Below are positions 8,177-17,178 of a DNA stretch of 64,000 bases, piece after piece. How positions within the stretch are numbered: the stretch's first letter is position 1; every line of letters starts with the position of its first letter. The position numbers were made by a program, and so were the translations under genes. Under the pieces are notes generated by a model. It ran no database searches. It saw only the letters and a list, made by a program, of their open reading frames with translations, and was not told the origin of the DNA. Origin of the DNA: Enemella evansiae (GTDB lineage: Bacteria; Pseudomonadota; Alphaproteobacteria; Rhodobacterales; Rhodobacteraceae); the NCBI GenBank assembly GCA_017255395.1, contig JAFKDC010000004.1:62001-126000 (forward strand). Reading direction: 5' to 3'.

Positions 8177-9898
8177 ATGAGCAACGCAGCTGGCGGGGCG
8201 CTGGGGTTTCTGTACAAGAGCCACATCGTCGCCAAACCCGGATACAACCGCTGGCGGGTTCCGCCGGCATCCATCGCCATTCACCTTTGCATCGGGTCGG
8301 TCTACGCGTGGTCGGTCTTTAACCCGCCGCTGACCCGTGAGCTGGGCGTTGTCGCCTCTTCCGCCGAGGACTGGAGCCTCAGCTCGGTGGTCTGGATCTT
8401 CTCGGTCGCCATCGTGTTTCTCGGTCTCGCGGCGGCCTTCGCAGGCAAGTGGCTCGAAGAGGTCGGTCCGCGCATGGTCGGCGTGGTTGCGGCCTTTCTC
8501 TGGGGCGGCGGCTTCATCATCGGGTCCTTCGGCATCGCCACACATCAGCTCTGGATGCTTTACCTCGGTTACGGGGTGCTGGGCGGCTGCGGGCTGGGCC
8601 TTGGCTACGTCTCGCCGGTCTCGACCCTGATCCGCTGGTTCCCCGACCGCCGGGGCATGGCCACCGGCATGGCGATCATGGGCTTTGGCGGCGGCGCGAT
8701 GATCGCCGCCCCGGTCAAGGGCTGGCTGCTCGACATCTTCGAGCGCGCGCCCGAGTACCTTGGCACCTCCGAGGCCGTGCAGACGGTGGTCGACGGCGGC
8801 AGGCTCTTTGCCGAAACCGCTGCCGGGCGCGTCGAGGTCGTGATCGCCAACGCCGCACAGGCGGCGGAACTGGGCGGCGCGGCGGGCGTCTACGTTGTCG
8901 GCACCGGCAGCACCGGCGCCGCCGAGGTCTTCCTGACGCTGGGGATCGTCTACTTCATCGTGATGATGATCGCCGCCTTCCAGTACCGCGTGCCCGCACC
9001 CGACTGGAAGCCCGAGGGCTGGCAGCCCAAGCCCGCCGCAAAAGGCATGGTAAGCGACAACCACGTCCACATCGACCAGGCGCTGAAGACCCCGCAGTTC
9101 TGGCAGCTCTGGGTCATGCTCTGCTTCAACGTGACCGCCGGGATCGGCGTGATCGGTGTGGCCAAGACCATGATGACGGAGATTTTCGGCTCGGTCATGC
9201 CGCTGGTCGTGACAGCCGCCTTCGCCTCGACCTACGTGTTGATGATCTCGGTGTTCAACATGGTGGGCCGGTTCTTCTGGGCCTCGACCTCGGATTACAT
9301 CGGGCGCAAGGCGACCTACATGTGCTTCTTCGTTCTGGGCACGCTGCTGTACCTGTCGATCCCCTACTTCGCCAGCGCCGTGGCGACCAATCCGTCGCTG
9401 ATCTATCTGGTCGGTTTCTACGCCGCGACGATGATCATCTTCTCGATGTATGGCGGCGGCTTCGCCACGATCCCGGCCTACCTGGCCGACATGTTCGGCA
9501 CCATGCATGTGGGCGGCATCCACGGGCGGCTTCTGACCGCATGGTCCACGGCAGGCGTGCTGGGGCCGCTGGCGATCACCTCGCTGCGCCAGATGTCGGT
9601 GACCAGCGCCATCGAGGATCTTGCCGGAAAGGTCGATCCGGCCACCTTTGCCGAGACCTTCGGCGCACCGCTGACGCAGCTTGAACAGCTTGTCGCGGCC
9701 AAGACGGTGACCATCGCGCGGCTGATGGAAATCGCGCCCGAGGGCACGATCGACCCGACCCCGTCGCTGTACAACACGACCATGTACTGCATGGCGGCGC
9801 TGCTGGTGGTGGCCTTCTTCGCCAACCTCTTCATGCGGCCGGTGAAGGAGCATCACCACCACGACGAGCCCGAGCTTCAGGCGGTTCCCGGCGAGTGA
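8177..9898 (+). CDS. MFS transporter, OFA (oxalate/formate antiporter) family
   Basis: A 573-residue inner-membrane carrier with an AGGGAGGA ribosome binding site. The N-terminal block NRWRVPPASIAIHLCIGSVYAWSVFNPPLTRELG is characteristic of the OFA subfamily. Later blocks fit MFS topology: FPDRRGMATGMAIMGFGGGAMIAAP and YMCFFVLGTLLYLSIPYF. A loop of about 60 residues in the middle (around 200-260) and a histidine-rich tail (HHHHDEPE) are extra. Being flanked by a two-component system and an NAD-formate dehydrogenase operon, it probably imports formate, oxalate or a related acid. Related OFA proteins can carry other monocarboxylates, so the exact substrate is inferred. Confidence 0.85.
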   Translation: MSNAAGGALGFLYKSHIVAKPGYNRWRVPPASIAIHLCIGSVYAWSVFNPPLTRELGVVASSAEDWSLSSVVWIFSVAIVFLGLAAAFAGKWLEEVGPRMVGVVAAFLWGGGFIIGSFGIATHQLWMLYLGYGVLGGCGLGLGYVSPVSTLIRWFPDRRGMATGMAIMGFGGGAMIAAPVKGWLLDIFERAPEYLGTSEAVQTVVDGGRLFAETAAGRVEVVIANAAQAAELGGAAGVYVVGTGSTGAAEVFLTLGIVYFIVMMIAAFQYRVPAPDWKPEGWQPKPAAKGMVSDNHVHIDQALKTPQFWQLWVMLCFNVTAGIGVIGVAKTMMTEIFGSVMPLVVTAAFASTYVLMISVFNMVGRFFWASTSDYIGRKATYMCFFVLGTLLYLSIPYFASAVATNPSLIYLVGFYAATMIIFSMYGGGFATIPAYLADMFGTMHVGGIHGRLLTAWSTAGVLGPLAITSLRQMSVTSAIEDLAGKVDPATFAETFGAPLTQLEQLVAAKTVTIARLMEIAPEGTIDPTPSLYNTTMYCMAALLVVAFFANLFMRPVKEHHHHDEPELQAVPGE

Positions 9899-9904
9899 TG
9901 CACC

Positions 9905-9940
9905 GCCCGGGACGCGCCATCGCAGCGGCGCGCCCCGGGC
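9905..9940 (+). terminator. GC-rich hairpin after the OFA gene
   Basis: The arms GCCCGGGACGCGCC (9905-9918) and GGCGCGCCCCGGGC (9927-9940) pair with one internal mismatch around an 8-base loop, seven bases after the transporter stop. Only TT follows, so it is a terminator-like hairpin without a proper T-tract. Confidence 0.5.
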
Positions 9941-10006
9941 TTGATCGGGCAACGGATCTGCGGCAACTCCTATCAAAACGCCGATTCGGGATCGAAAATA
10001 CCTATC

Positions 10007-10912
10007 ATGCTCGACAAACTTGAAATGTTCATCGCGCTTGCGCGCGAGCGGCACTTTGGCCGCGCCGCCGAGAGCCTGAACCTCTCGCAACCCACGCTTT
10101 CGGCGAATATCAAGCAGCTCGAGGAGATCCTCGGCACGCAACTGGTGTTTCGCGGCTCGCGCTTCGGCGGGCTGACGCCCGAGGGTCAGAGCGCCCTGAG
10201 CTGGGCCCGCCGGATCGTCGCGGACTCGCGGCAGATGCGCGACGAGCTGCGCGCCAAGCGGCACGGGCTGGCAGGCGAAGTCCGGCTCGCGGTGATCCCC
10301 ACGGCACTGACCTGGGCGGCCAACCTATCGTCCGAATTCAGCAAGACGCATCCGCGCGTGCGCTTCACCATCCTGTCGCGTACCTCGCGCGAAATCCTTG
10401 CCATGCTGGAGAACTTCGAGGTGGATGCGGGCATCTCCTACCTCGACAACGAACCGCTGGGCCGGGTCGACACGCTGCCGATCTACCGCGAGGATTACAT
10501 GGCGGTCTGCGGCACCGGCCATCCGCTGGCGCAGGGCAAGCGCGCCAGCTGGGCCGATCTCGACGGTATCCCGCTGGCGCTGCTGACCCCGGACATGCAG
10601 AATCGCCGGATCGTCGACCAGCGACTTGCCGAGGCCGGCGCGAGGGCGGGCCCCTGCATCGAGTCCAACTCCATCGTCGTCCTCATCGCCAGCGCGCTGG
10701 CGGGCAAGTGCGTGGCGATCCTGCCCACCGACATGGCCCGCTTCCTGGCCACCGGCCATGACCTGGTGCTGCTGCCGCTCGACGCGCGCGGGACCGGGCA
10801 CAGCGTCGGGCTGATCCTGCCGCACCGCGACCCGCGCACGCCGGTGCTGGAGGCGCTCAACCTCAAGGCCGAGGTGCTTGCCCGCGACGGGCAGCGGCTT
10901 CCGGGCGCTTGA
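10007..10912 (+). CDS. LysR-type regulator of the formate dehydrogenase operon
   Basis: A 301-residue LysR-type regulator. The helix-turn-helix (FIALARERHFGRAAESLNLSQPTLSANIKQLEEILG) begins at about residue 6, so the ATG at 10007 is the best start although the Shine-Dalgarno is weak. The rest is the periplasmic-binding-protein-like effector domain, with VRLAVIPTALTWAANLSSEF at about 90-110. It lies 88 bases upstream of fdsG on the same strand, which suggests it controls the fds operon, as FdsR does elsewhere. The CCTATCA motif occurs at 9969-9975 and again at 10001-10007 over the start codon, possibly part of an autoregulatory site. Confidence 0.85.
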   Translation: MLDKLEMFIALARERHFGRAAESLNLSQPTLSANIKQLEEILGTQLVFRGSRFGGLTPEGQSALSWARRIVADSRQMRDELRAKRHGLAGEVRLAVIPTALTWAANLSSEFSKTHPRVRFTILSRTSREILAMLENFEVDAGISYLDNEPLGRVDTLPIYREDYMAVCGTGHPLAQGKRASWADLDGIPLALLTPDMQNRRIVDQRLAEAGARAGPCIESNSIVVLIASALAGKCVAILPTDMARFLATGHDLVLLPLDARGTGHSVGLILPHRDPRTPVLEALNLKAEVLARDGQRLPGA

Positions 10913-11000
10913 TCGGAAACCCAAATCGCCCCACGGGACAGCTTTATTGATCCGCGTCCTCCCGGCATCCGATGGTATGCGAAACGGAGGACGCATAGCC

Positions 11001-11477
11001 ATGCAAACAGCCATGCCCGATTCTTTTGCCGATGAGATCGGCGGGATCATCACCGAGTACGCGACGCTCGAAGGGCCGCTGCTGCCCATGCTTCACGCGA
11101 TACAGGAAGCCTGCGGCTGCGTACCCGCCGAGGCCCATGCCCCGATCTGCGAGGCGCTGAACATCAGCCGCGCCGAGCTGCACGGGGTGATCTCTTTCTA
11201 CCACGATTTCCGCGATGCCCCGACCGGGCGGCACGTGCTGAAGATCTGCCGCGCCGAAGCCTGCCAGTCGGTCGGAGGCGTGGCGCTGGGTGAGGCGGTG
11301 CTGGAAAAGCTGGGCACCGGCTGGGGCGGCACCACCGCTTCCGGCGCTGTGACGGTAGAGCCGGTCTATTGCCTTGGCCTTTGTGCCTGCGGCCCGGCGG
11401 CCATGCTTGACGGCAAGGTGATCGGCCGCGCGGACGCGGGCAAGATCGATGCCCTTCTGGCGGAGGCAGGCGCATGA
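11001..11477 (+). CDS. fdsG: NAD-dependent formate dehydrogenase gamma subunit
   Basis: A 158-residue NuoE-like subunit of soluble NAD-linked formate dehydrogenase. It binds a [2Fe-2S] cluster through the pattern CRAEACQSVG (two cysteines) and CLGLCACGPA (further cysteines). The family segment ISFYHDFRDAPTGRHVLKIC precedes it. The ATG at 11001 follows GGAGGA. The gene overlaps fdsB by four bases (ATGA), the first junction of the fdsG-fdsB-fdsA-fdhD-fdsD operon. In the complex it relays electrons near the FMN of FdsB. Confidence 0.93.
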   Translation: MQTAMPDSFADEIGGIITEYATLEGPLLPMLHAIQEACGCVPAEAHAPICEALNISRAELHGVISFYHDFRDAPTGRHVLKICRAEACQSVGGVALGEAVLEKLGTGWGGTTASGAVTVEPVYCLGLCACGPAAMLDGKVIGRADAGKIDALLAEAGA

Positions 11478-12997
11478 TGCATATTCGCGTTCCGATGGAC
11501 AGCGCCGCCAAGGCGCTGGGGGCTGACGATGTGGTCCGCGCGCTGGAAAGCGCCGCCAGGGCCGCCGGGGTAGAGATCGCCGTGACGCGCACCGGCTCGC
11601 GCGGGATGGTCTGGCTGGAGCCGCTGGTCGAGGTCGAGATCGACGGGGTGCGCCACGGCTACGGCCCGGCACTGCCGAGCGATGCCGCCGCGATCCTCGA
11701 CGGCTCTTCCTCCAAGGCGCTCGGCCCGGTCGAAGAGCTCGACTGGATGAAGCGCCAGACCCGTCTGACCTTCGCCCGCTGCGGCGTGATCGACCCGCTT
11801 TCACTGGCGGAATACGAGGCCCACGGCGGCCTTGTCGGTCTGCGCCGGGCCGCCGCGATGAGCGGGCGGGAGATCGTCGAGGAAGTGAAGGCTTCGGGTC
11901 TGCGCGGCCGCGGCGGTGCGGGCTTTCCGACCGGTATCAAGTGGCAGACGGTTCACGATGCGGAAGGCCCGCAGAAATACATCGTCTGCAACGCCGACGA
12001 GGGCGACAGCGGCACCTTTGCCGACCGGATGATCATGGAAGGCGACCCCTTCTCGCTGATCGAGGGCATGGCCATCGCGGGCCTCGGCGTCGGTGCCACG
12101 CGCGGCTACGTCTACCTGCGCTCGGAATATCCCGATGCCATCGCGGTGATGCGCCGGGCGGTAGAGCTCGCCCGGGCGGGCGGCGTTCTGGGGGCCGATG
12201 TGCTGGGCTCCGGCCAGGCCTTCGACATGGAGATCCGCGAAGGCGCGGGGGCCTATGTCTGCGGCGAGGAAACCTCGCTTCTGAACTCGCTGGAGGGCAA
12301 GCGCGGCGTGGTCCGCGCCAAGCCGCCGCTGCCCGCGCTGGAGGGCTTCCTCGGACGCCCGACGGTGGTGAACAACGTCATCAGCCTGGCCACCGTGCCG
12401 GTGATCCTTGAAAAGGGCGCGCAGCATTACGCAGATTTCGGCCTTGGCCGGTCGCGCGGCACCGTCACGCTTCAGATCGCCGGGAACGTGGCGCGCGGCG
12501 GATTGTTCGAAACCGCCTTCGGGCTCAGCCTCGGCGAGGCGGTCAACGAGATCGGCGGCGGCACCGCCTCGGGCCGCCCGGTCAAGGCGGTTCAGGTGGG
12601 CGGCCCGCTGGGCGCCTACATGCCGGTCGAGAAATTCGACACGCCGCTGGGCTACGAGGAATTCGACGCGGCGGGCGGGCTGATCGGCCATGCCGGTCTG
12701 GTGGTCTTCGACGACAGCGCCGACATGCTGGCCATGGCCCGCTTCGCCATGGAATTCTGCGCGGTCGAAAGCTGCGGCAAGTGCACGCCCTGCCGGATCG
12801 GCTCGATCCGCGGTGTCGAAACGCTTGACCGCATCGCCGCCGGAGACCCCTCGGCCCTGCCGCTGCTGGAAGATCTCTGCGAGACCATGAAGGACGGCTC
12901 GCTCTGCGCCCTCGGCGGCTTCACCCCCTATCCGGTCATGTCGGCCGTGCGCCACTTTGCCGACGATTTCGCCACCTCGAAGGAGGCAGCCCAATGA
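11474..12997 (+). CDS. fdsB: NAD-dependent formate dehydrogenase beta subunit
   Basis: A 507-residue diaphorase subunit, equivalent to NuoF with a thioredoxin-like N-terminal extension (first ~100 residues). It has the NADH/FMN glycine-rich block GRGGAGFPTGIKW and NADEGDSGTFADR, then GAGAYVCGEETSLLNSLEG. The C-terminal [4Fe-4S] ligands are in SCGKCTPCRIGS with a later cysteine in LCALGG. It passes electrons from formate oxidation to NAD+. It overlaps fdsG and fdsA by four bases each, typical of tight co-translation. Confidence 0.95.
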   Translation: MMHIRVPMDSAAKALGADDVVRALESAARAAGVEIAVTRTGSRGMVWLEPLVEVEIDGVRHGYGPALPSDAAAILDGSSSKALGPVEELDWMKRQTRLTFARCGVIDPLSLAEYEAHGGLVGLRRAAAMSGREIVEEVKASGLRGRGGAGFPTGIKWQTVHDAEGPQKYIVCNADEGDSGTFADRMIMEGDPFSLIEGMAIAGLGVGATRGYVYLRSEYPDAIAVMRRAVELARAGGVLGADVLGSGQAFDMEIREGAGAYVCGEETSLLNSLEGKRGVVRAKPPLPALEGFLGRPTVVNNVISLATVPVILEKGAQHYADFGLGRSRGTVTLQIAGNVARGGLFETAFGLSLGEAVNEIGGGTASGRPVKAVQVGGPLGAYMPVEKFDTPLGYEEFDAAGGLIGHAGLVVFDDSADMLAMARFAMEFCAVESCGKCTPCRIGSIRGVETLDRIAAGDPSALPLLEDLCETMKDGSLCALGGFTPYPVMSAVRHFADDFATSKEAAQ

Positions 12998-15912
12998 AAG
13001 ACTTCATCATCCCGTGGAACGACGCCGACATGGGCACCCCCGCCCGGCAGGGCGCGCCGGTCACCCTGTCCATCGACGGCTTCGCCGTCACCGTGCCCGA
13101 GGGCACCTCGGTGATGCGCGCCGCCGCCGAGGCCGGGATTTCCGTGCCCAAGCTCTGCGCCACCGACAGCGTCGAGGCCTTCGGCTCCTGCCGGCTTTGC
13201 GTGGTCGAGATCGAGGGGCGGCGCGGCACGCCCGCCTCCTGCACCACGCCGGTGGCCGAGGGCATGGTCGTCAACACCCAGTCCTCCAAGGTTCGCAAGA
13301 TCCGCAAGGGCGTGATGGAGCTTTACATCTCGGACCACCCGCTTGACTGCCTGACCTGCTCGGCCAACGGCGATTGCGAATTGCAGGACATGGCCGGGGC
13401 CGTGGGCCTGCGCGGCATGCGCTACGAGTCGGGCGAAAACCACTACGCCCCCTCGCTGGCCGGAATGCTGTCCAAAGGCGACCGCCGGGCCCGACAGCCC
13501 GAGGGCGAGGCCAACCCGCATTATATCCCGGTCGACGACAGCAACCCCTATTTCACCTACGACCCCTCCAAGTGCATCGTCTGCTCGCGCTGCGTGCGGG
13601 CCTGCGAAGAGGTGCAGGGCACCTTCGCGCTGACCATCGAGGGCAGGGGCTTCGACAGCCGGGTTTCGGCGGGCGGTCCGCTGGACAACTTCCTGGCCTC
13701 GGACTGCGTCAGCTGCGGCGCCTGCGTGCAGGCCTGCCCGACCGCGACGCTGCAAGAGAAGTCGGTGGCCGAGATGGGCACGCCCGACCGCTCGGTGGTG
13801 ACGACCTGCGCCTATTGCGGTGTCGGCTGCTCGTTCAAGGCAGAGCTTCAGGGCGACGAACTGGTGCGCATGGTGCCGTGGAAACACGGCAAGGCCAACC
13901 GTGGCCACTCTTGCGTGAAGGGGCGCTTCGCCTATGGCTACACCAGCCACAAGGACCGCATCCTGAACCCGATGATCCGCGACAGCGTGAATGACCCCTG
14001 GCAGGAAGTGTCCTGGGAAGAGGCGCTGAGCTTCGCCGCCAAGCGGATGCGCGGGCTGCAGGAGAAATACGGCCAGAAATCCATCGGCGTCATCACCTCC
14101 AGCCGCTGCACCAACGAAGAGACCTTCCTTGTGCAAAAGCTGGCCCGTGCCGTCTTCGGCAACAACAACACCGACACCTGCGCCCGGGTCTGCCATTCGC
14201 CCACCGGTTACGGGCTGGGCCAGACCTATGGCACCTCTGCCGGGACGCAGGACTTCGACTCGGTCGAGCAGACCGACGTCGTGGTGGTGATCGGCGCCAA
14301 CCCGACCGACGGCCACCCGGTCTTCGCCTCGCGGCTGAAGAAGCGGCTGCGCGCCGGTGCCAAGCTGATCGTGATCGATCCGCGCCGCATCGACCTGGTG
14401 AAATCGGCCCATATCCGGGCCGCCCACCACCTGCCGCTGAAGCCGGGCACCAACGTCGCCGTGGTTTCCGCGCTGGCGCATGTGATCGTCACCGAAAAGC
14501 TCTATGACGAGGCCTTCATCCGCAGCCGCTGCGACTGGGAGGAATTCGCCGAATACGTCGACTTCATCTCGGCCGAACGCCACAGCCCCGAGGCCACCGA
14601 GGCGCTGACCGGCGTGCCCGCCGAGACCCTGCGCGCCGCCGCCCGAACCTATGCCGGTGGCGGCAACGGGGCCATCTACTACGGCCTCGGCGTGACCGAG
14701 CACAGCCAGGGCTCGACCACCGTCATGGGCATCGCCAACCTCGCCATGCTGACCGGCAACATCGGCCGCCCCGGCGTTGGGGTGAACCCGCTGCGCGGCC
14801 AGAACAACGTGCAGGGCAGCTGCGACATGGGCAGCTTCCCCCACGAGCTGCCGGGCTACCGCCATGTGAAGGGCGCCGAGGTGCGCGATGTGTTCAAGCA
14901 GGCCTGGGGCGTCGAGATCGACCCCGAGCCGGGGCTGCGCATCCCCAACATGCTGGACGCCGCCGTGGATGGCACCTTCAAGGGCCTCTACTGCCAGGGC
15001 GAGGACATCCTGCAATCGGACCCGGACACCAAGCATGTGGTCGCCGGGCTGGCAGCGATGGAATGCGTCATCGTGCATGACCTCTTCCTGAACGAGACGG
15101 CGAACTACGCCCATGTCTTCCTGCCCGGCTCCAGCTTCCTGGAGAAGGACGGCACCTTCACCAATGCCGAACGTCGCATCAACCGCGTGCGCGAGGTGAT
15201 GAAGCCGCGCAACGGCTATGCCGACTGGGAGGTGACACAGCTTCTGGCCAATGCCATGGGCGCGGGCTGGCACTACACCCACCCGGCCCAGATCATGGAA
15301 GAGATCGCCGCGACAACGCCCAGCTTTGCCGGGGTGGATTATGCCCTGCTCGAAGAGAAGGGCTCGGTCCAATGGCCCTGCAACGAGGCCAACCCCGACG
15401 GCACGCCGCTGATGCATGTGGACGGTTTCGTGCGCGGCAAGGGGCGGTTCATGATCACCGAATACGTCGCCACCGACGAAAAGACCGGGCCGCGCTTCCC
15501 GCTGCTGCTGACCACCGGGCGCATCCTGTCGCAGTACAACGTCGGCGCGCAGACGCGCCGCACCGCCAACAGCGTCTGGCACGAGGCGGACGTGCTGGAG
15601 GTGCACCCGCATGACGCCGAGAACCGCGGCCTGAAGGATGGCGACTGGGTCAAGCTGGCCTCGCGGTCCGGCGAGACCACGCTGCGGGTGAAAATCACCG
15701 ACCGGGTCAGCCCCGGCGTGGTCTACACCACCTTCCACCACCCCGACACGCAGGCGAACGTGATCACCACCGACTTCTCGGACTGGGCGACCAACTGCCC
15801 GGAATACAAGGTGACGGCTGTGCAGGTCAGCCCGTCGAACGGGCCGACCGACTGGCAGGAGGACTATGCCGCGCAGGCCGCCCGCTCGCGGCGCATCGAG
15901 GCGGCGGAATGA
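12994..15912 (+). CDS. fdsA: NAD-dependent formate dehydrogenase catalytic alpha subunit
   Basis: A 972-residue molybdenum or tungsten bis-MGD enzyme that oxidises formate to CO2. In order: an N-terminal [2Fe-2S] ferredoxin domain (CATDSVEAFGSCRLC); the His/Cys-rich cluster segment HPLDCLTCSANGDC; two [4Fe-4S] motifs (CIVCSRCVRAC and CVSCGACVQACP); a further cluster site CAYCGVGC at the start of the molybdopterin domain; and the active-site Cys400 in ARVCHSPTGYG, where other FDHs may carry selenocysteine. The C-terminal MGD-binding domain ends the protein. Size and order match FdsA of Rhodobacter and Cupriavidus. It works with FdsG/FdsB in the cytoplasm. Confidence 0.96.
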   Translation: MKDFIIPWNDADMGTPARQGAPVTLSIDGFAVTVPEGTSVMRAAAEAGISVPKLCATDSVEAFGSCRLCVVEIEGRRGTPASCTTPVAEGMVVNTQSSKVRKIRKGVMELYISDHPLDCLTCSANGDCELQDMAGAVGLRGMRYESGENHYAPSLAGMLSKGDRRARQPEGEANPHYIPVDDSNPYFTYDPSKCIVCSRCVRACEEVQGTFALTIEGRGFDSRVSAGGPLDNFLASDCVSCGACVQACPTATLQEKSVAEMGTPDRSVVTTCAYCGVGCSFKAELQGDELVRMVPWKHGKANRGHSCVKGRFAYGYTSHKDRILNPMIRDSVNDPWQEVSWEEALSFAAKRMRGLQEKYGQKSIGVITSSRCTNEETFLVQKLARAVFGNNNTDTCARVCHSPTGYGLGQTYGTSAGTQDFDSVEQTDVVVVIGANPTDGHPVFASRLKKRLRAGAKLIVIDPRRIDLVKSAHIRAAHHLPLKPGTNVAVVSALAHVIVTEKLYDEAFIRSRCDWEEFAEYVDFISAERHSPEATEALTGVPAETLRAAARTYAGGGNGAIYYGLGVTEHSQGSTTVMGIANLAMLTGNIGRPGVGVNPLRGQNNVQGSCDMGSFPHELPGYRHVKGAEVRDVFKQAWGVEIDPEPGLRIPNMLDAAVDGTFKGLYCQGEDILQSDPDTKHVVAGLAAMECVIVHDLFLNETANYAHVFLPGSSFLEKDGTFTNAERRINRVREVMKPRNGYADWEVTQLLANAMGAGWHYTHPAQIMEEIAATTPSFAGVDYALLEEKGSVQWPCNEANPDGTPLMHVDGFVRGKGRFMITEYVATDEKTGPRFPLLLTTGRILSQYNVGAQTRRTANSVWHEADVLEVHPHDAENRGLKDGDWVKLASRSGETTLRVKITDRVSPGVVYTTFHHPDTQANVITTDFSDWATNCPEYKVTAVQVSPSNGPTDWQEDYAAQAARSRRIEAAE

Positions 15913-16730
15913 GCGGTTTGCGCGCCTTCACCAGCGCCGCCGGGGCAGCCTATCGGGCGGAGGGCCGCACAGCGGTCCACCGCAACCTGCCCGAAGAGCT
16001 GCCGCTGGCGGTGGTCTGCAACGGCTCCAGCTTTGCGGTGATGATGGCCACGCCCGAGGATGTAGAGGACTTCGCACTGGGGTTTCTGTACACCGAAGGG
16101 GTGATCGCCGGGCCGGAGGAGGTCGAGGGCCTCGAAGTGGTGCGGCATCCGCAGGGTCTGGAGGCGCGGCTCTGGCTGCGCGAGGACCGGGCCGAGGCGC
16201 TGGCCGCCCGCCGCCGGGCGATGGCCGGGCCGGTGGGTTGCGGGCTGTGCGGGATCGAGAGCCTCGAGGCCGCCGCCCGCGCGGTGCCCGACGTGCACTC
16301 GGACGCGCGTTTCACCGCCGCCGAGGTGGGCAAGGCCACCGAGGCGCTGCGCGCCTGCCAGCCGCTGCACGACCGCACCCGCGCCACCCATGCGGCGGGG
16401 TTCCTGCGCCCCGGCGCGGGCATCGTGATGGCGCGCGAGGATGTCGGGCGCCACAACGCGCTCGACAAGCTGATCGGTGCGCTGCTGCGGGCCGGGATTT
16501 CCCCCGCCGAGGGCGCCTTTGTCATGACCTCGCGGCTGTCGCTGGAACTGGTGCAGAAATGCGCCGTCGCCGGGGCGCCCGCGATGATCGCCGTTTCCGC
16601 CCCCACCGCCTCGGCCCTGCGGCTTGCCGATGCGGCGGGCATCGCCCTTGTCGCCTTTGCGCGCGGCACGGGTTTCGATATCTACACCCACCCCGACCGC
16701 ATCGCCGAGGAGGCCTGTCATGTCGCCTGA
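15909..16730 (+). CDS. fdhD: FdhD/FdsC formate dehydrogenase sulfur-transfer chaperone
   Basis: A 273-residue protein needed to make active formate dehydrogenase: it takes sulfur from a cysteine desulfurase and delivers it to the molybdenum cofactor. The conserved cysteine pair is in VGCGLCGIESL at about residues 111-121. REDVGRHNALDKLIG and FVMTSRLSLELVQKCA are the usual cofactor-binding blocks. It overlaps the fdsA stop by four bases and the fdsD start by 11 bases. In fds operons this gene is also called fdsC. Confidence 0.95.
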   Translation: MSGLRAFTSAAGAAYRAEGRTAVHRNLPEELPLAVVCNGSSFAVMMATPEDVEDFALGFLYTEGVIAGPEEVEGLEVVRHPQGLEARLWLREDRAEALAARRRAMAGPVGCGLCGIESLEAAARAVPDVHSDARFTAAEVGKATEALRACQPLHDRTRATHAAGFLRPGAGIVMAREDVGRHNALDKLIGALLRAGISPAEGAFVMTSRLSLELVQKCAVAGAPAMIAVSAPTASALRLADAAGIALVAFARGTGFDIYTHPDRIAEEACHVA

Positions 16731-16923
16731 AAAGATGGTCCACATGGCCAATCAGATCGCCACGTTCTTCAAGACCCAGCCCGGTGCCGACGCCTCTGAC
16801 AAGGTGGCCGAGCACATACGCGACTTCTGGGAGCCCCGGATGCGGGCGCAGCTGAGGGGTTATGTGGGGCAGGGGGGCAGCGGCCTCGATCCGGTTGTCC
16901 TCAAGGCGTCCGAGCTGATCTGA
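16720..16923 (+). CDS. fdsD: Formate dehydrogenase small delta subunit
   Basis: A 67-residue protein beginning MSPEKMVHMANQIATFF and containing VAEHIRDFWEPRMRAQL, the conserved core of the FdsD family. The ATG at 16720 follows GAGGAGG and lies inside the end of fdhD. FdsD is a small subunit or maturation factor of the NAD-linked enzyme. It is the last gene of the operon; the next gene is convergent. A six-base inverted repeat (CAGGAC 16936-16941, GTCCTG 16956-16961) follows but lacks a T-tract. Confidence 0.92.
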   Translation: MSPEKMVHMANQIATFFKTQPGADASDKVAEHIRDFWEPRMRAQLRGYVGQGGSGLDPVVLKASELI

Positions 16924-17178
16924 ACGCCGTCATGGCAGGACTCGCGTCTGGCGCGGTCCTGTCGCCGCTGCCGTACAACCCCACGCCCGGCAGCGGGGCC
17001 TTATCTCTGCCACCGCCCACCCGGCGCGGCGTCGATCATGGCCCGCGCGGCGGGCTTCCCGGACCCGATGTCTGAAAGCACAGCCAAGGGTTCGGGGACC
17101 GGCGCATAGCCGATCCCCTGCCAGACCGGCGCCCTTCCGACCCGGCAAGCGGTCGTCGCGCGCCGGTTGGCGCAGGCG

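Noticed and set aside
7985-10264. 759-codon minus-strand frame opposite the OFA transporter
   Set aside because: His/Arg/Asp-rich low-complexity product typical of antisense of a GC-rich membrane protein; no start context.
12928-15741. 937-codon minus-strand frame opposite fdsA
   Set aside because: Antisense of a strongly conserved enzyme; the product resembles nothing and lacks a ribosome binding site.
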